Positions 62,593 to 64,000 of a stretch of DNA of 64,000 bases are shown here, piece by piece (within the stretch, counting starts at the first letter, position 1; each line of letters opens with the position of its first letter). The stretch is from Bacillus sp. Marseille-P3661. GTDB lineage: Bacteria > Bacillota > Bacilli > Bacillales > Bacillaceae_J. The stretch lies in assembly GCF_900240995.1 (NCBI RefSeq), contig NZ_LT965953.1:517303-581302 (forward strand), given 5' to 3'. The position numbers were made by a program, and so were the translations under genes. Below the pieces are notes generated by a model. That model made no database searches, was not told the DNA's origin, and worked only from the letters and a program-made list of their open reading frames with translations.

Positions 62593-63135
62593 TTACTGAG
62601 TGAGTGTATTAGTCTTTCCTCTTGAAGTTACCCAATAAAATAGTTTTGTTGTAACTGTCCCAGACAGTAAGGCAATTAGCAAACTGGCCATTACATCAAA
62701 AGGATAGTGGTGACCGACATAGATTCGCGATAGCGCAACAAGTAAGGCGAAGATAAAAAGTGCTACTCCAGCTGATTTCTTATAATACCAAACTGCAATA
62801 GAGCATGTAAAAACAATAACAGCCTGATCACTTGGAAAAGAAGAGGATATCCCCTTTTCAATAAGCAGGTTTACATCATAATCTACAAATGGTCGATTTT
62901 TGTAATAAATGAATGAAATGATCTGGCTTATTCCTAAACTAATAATCATTGATACTAATCCGATTATAGACATTTTTCTTGTTTTTTTTATAAATAGAAA
63001 GATGAAGAAAGATCCGAGAAAAACAAATAGCATATAGCTTGATAAAAATATCATAATAGAATCAATGACTTCATTTTTACCAGCAGTGTTATTGATCATT
63101 TTAAATAATTGGTAATCCACAACTAAATCCCCCAA
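62593..63135 (-). CDS. PAP2-family phosphatase (BcrC-like)
   Basis: 180 residues with about five membrane helices. The three PAP2 motifs are intact: KNRPF (K-x6-RP type), SSFPSDQAV (PSxH-type region with Asp replacing His) and RIYVGHHYPFDV (SRxYxGxHxxxD type). Such enzymes recycle undecaprenyl diphosphate or act on other lipid phosphates. The start is followed upstream by gggggattt. BcrC-type members have SFPSDH or SFPSDQ, matching this one. Confidence 0.85.
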   Translation of the reverse strand: MGDLVVDYQLFKMINNTAGKNEVIDSIMIFLSSYMLFVFLGSFFIFLFIKKTRKMSIIGLVSMIISLGISQIISFIYYKNRPFVDYDVNLLIEKGISSSFPSDQAVIVFTCSIAVWYYKKSAGVALFIFALLVALSRIYVGHHYPFDVMASLLIALLSGTVTTKLFYWVTSRGKTNTLTQ

Positions 63136-63187
63136 ATTATTACTATATGTATTTTACCATAGAAGAAGAGTGAAGGAAATTACGAAT

Positions 63188-63322
63188 TAATCCACAGTTT
63201 ATTAACATCCGTATAGATGATCTTCAATATAATTAAATAATTAACAGAATATTAACAACTTATGCACAATTTGTGGGTTAATATAGCTCTAAATGTGGAT
63301 AAATAACGTTAATTGTGGATAA
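63188..63322. promoter_or_regulatory. Cluster of DnaA boxes
   Basis: Within 135 bases: TTATGCACA (63260-63268), two perfect TTATCCACA on the minus strand (TGTGGATAA at 63294-63302 and 63314-63322), plus TAATCCACA (63188-63196) and TGTGGGTTA (63272-63280), each one mismatch away. The DNA is AT-rich. It resembles DnaA-box clusters outside oriC in Bacilli. It lies upstream of tRNA-Gln and of the divergent PAP2 gene. Confidence 0.7.
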
Positions 63323-63421
63323 ATATTATTGGGAAACTTTTTGGCCAAGTTTCAAATTTATTAGTTCATACACGTATAACTTAAAATAGTTTGGGAAACT
63401 ATAAAAATAAATCAATAGCAT

Positions 63422-63493
63422 TGGGCTATAGCCAAGCGGTAAGGCAACGGACTTTGACTCCGTCATGCGCTGGTTCGAATCCAGCTAGCCCAG
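63422..63493 (+). tRNA. tRNA-Gln (anticodon TTG)
   Basis: Cloverleaf: acceptor TGGGCTA with TAGCCCA, D-arm GCC/GGC, anticodon stem ACGGA/TCCGT with loop CTTTGAC (TTG), T-arm GCTGG TTCGAAT CCAGC, discriminator G. CCA is not encoded. Confidence 0.97.
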
Positions 63494-63498
63494 TAAAA

Positions 63499-63537
63499 AA
63501 TAAAACCTCATCACCCGATGAGGTTTTATTTTTTTAC
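63499..63537 (+). terminator. Terminator downstream of tRNA-Gln
   Basis: AATAAAACCTCATC pairs with GATGAGGTTTTATT, followed by a T-run. Confidence 0.92.
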
Positions 63538-63558
63538 ATCCACGAGATTAGAAAGAAG

Positions 63559-63586
63559 CGTAATTTGCCATCAGGCAAATTACACA
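63559..63586. repeat. GTAATTTGCC hairpin, copy B
   Basis: GTAATTTGCC pairs perfectly with GGCAAATTAC around a four-base loop. Same arm sequence as the hairpin at 17354-17381. It may be the terminator of the leftward YjcZ-type gene or a dispersed small repeat. Confidence 0.5.
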
Positions 63587-63607
63587 TCAAAATCTATATT
63601 CATTATC

Positions 63608-63691
63608 TTAGAACCAAGAAGCACCAACGATAATTAACAAGATGAACAACACAACGATTAACGCGAAACCTCCACCATAAGAGTGACCCAT
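63608..63691 (-). CDS. YjcZ-family sporulation peptide (27 residues)
   Basis: A 27-residue frame on the minus strand, MGHSYGGGFALIVVLFILLI followed by IVGASWF. It has the Gly-rich start and hydrophobic helix typical of the YjcZ family of small spore-associated membrane peptides. A perfect aggaggtg lies 7-8 bases upstream of the ATG. Too short for usual gene calling but well supported. Confidence 0.9.
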   Translation of the reverse strand: MGHSYGGGFALIVVLFILLIIVGASWF

Positions 63692-63895
63692 ATCTAACAC
63701 CTCCTTATGACTTTTCCTTATCATTTTATGGATGATTTCTTATTTCGTAATGGGCAAACGTCTATTTAACTAAAAATAGTCAAGAGCCCAATAATATAAC
63801 ATCGTAATATTTTCCAATATTAACTTTTAATAACGGTTTAATTAACTAACTGTAATCGAACACTAAATCCAAAGCTAATGAAAGGGTGGAGGTAG

Positions 63896-64000
63896 TTGCA
63901 ATACAAGGCGTTAATTATTTTGTTCCTCATTATTACATTTCAGGTTACGGCGAGTACAACAAGTGCAATTCAGCAGATTGGAACATCCCAAATCATGGAT
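63896..64000 (+). CDS. Secreted protein, 5' end only
   Basis: The frame opens at TTG 63896 after gggtggagg and runs off the window end. The 35 visible residues (MQYKALIILFLIITFQVTAS then TTSAIQQIGTSQIMD) form a signal peptide with a likely cleavage after the TAS/TSA region. The family cannot be judged from this fragment. Confidence 0.6.
   Translation, partial: MQYKALIILFLIITFQVTASTTSAIQQIGTSQIMD

Noticed and set aside
63391-63633. 80-residue frame around tRNA-Gln
   Set aside because: It reads straight through the tRNA and its terminator, so it cannot be a real protein gene.

Overview
The window is AT-rich chromosomal DNA from a spore-forming Bacillaceae (Bacillus sensu lato). Supporting signs are strong Shine-Dalgarno sites (AGGAGG), frequent TTG/GTG starts, S-box (SAM-I) and c-di-GMP-I riboswitches, a Zur box of the Bacillus type, a CcpA cre-like site, an OpuA betaine transporter with a GbsR-type regulator, a YjcZ-type 27-residue sporulation peptide, a KinB/KinE-like sensor kinase and an RMND1/YagE protein. 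No phage, plasmid backbone or CRISPR array was seen.

Region 1 (1-18.3 kb) is a cyclic-di-GMP island. It has three c-di-GMP enzymes: a GGDEF-EAL-PAS-PAS protein cut by the window edge, a membrane PAS-GGDEF protein, and a five-PAS protein with a GGDEM variant. It also has three separate c-di-GMP-I (GEMM-I) riboswitches, each followed by an intrinsic terminator. The first riboswitch precedes the two cyclase genes. The second precedes an eleven-gene, nearly gapless operon: tandem 6-pyruvoyl-tetrahydropterin synthase-like protein, short-chain reductase, RsbW/RsbT-like ATPase, alpha/beta hydrolase, acyl carrier protein, AMP-forming ligase, HAMP membrane sensor, STAS protein, PP2C phosphatase, DUF342/FapA-like protein and a second STAS protein. 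The third precedes a protein made of five tandem helix-turn-helix repeats. I regard this as the best candidate for an undescribed system: c-di-GMP-gated small-molecule (pterin and/or acyl) synthesis combined with a partner-switching module that has no sigma factor nearby.

Region 2 (18.3-25.6 kb) holds a PadR regulator with a fused chromate transporter, a 650-bp MITE-like element bounded by 48-bp inverted repeats, and a zinc-starvation locus (Zur, YcgR/YcgQ-type pair, orphan ZnuA-type lipoprotein) with three recognisable Zur boxes. Two small His- or Tyr/Pro-rich proteins follow.

Region 3 (25.7-33.9 kb) is ordinary core/accessory content: a chemoreceptor, DUF421 and VTT-domain membrane proteins, a hydrolase, an RMND1/YagE protein, a D,D-carboxypeptidase and a CcdA-like protein.

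Region 4 (34.0-40.9 kb) is a catabolic cluster behind a SAM-I riboswitch: thiolase, a 32-residue symporter accessory peptide, a sodium:solute symporter, acetoacetyl-CoA synthetase, and a Cys-less thiolase-like/DUF35 pair. A SAM riboswitch is an unexpected control for this chemistry.

Region 5 (40.9-53.8 kb) looks like a sulfate-ester/carboxylate utilisation locus: two GntR-FCD regulators, an FAD oxidoreductase, a Cys-type sulfatase, a TctCBA tripartite carboxylate transporter, an anaerobic-type sulfatase maturase with a SEC-C tail, a ROK regulator and a split chromate transporter pair.

Region 6 (54.0-64.0 kb) contains GbsR/OpuA osmoprotection genes, a small glycosyltransferase/methyltransferase cluster, tRNA-Ala(GGC), a sporulation-type histidine kinase, a PAP2 phosphatase, a cluster of DnaA boxes, tRNA-Gln(TTG), a YjcZ-type gene and the 5' end of a secreted protein.
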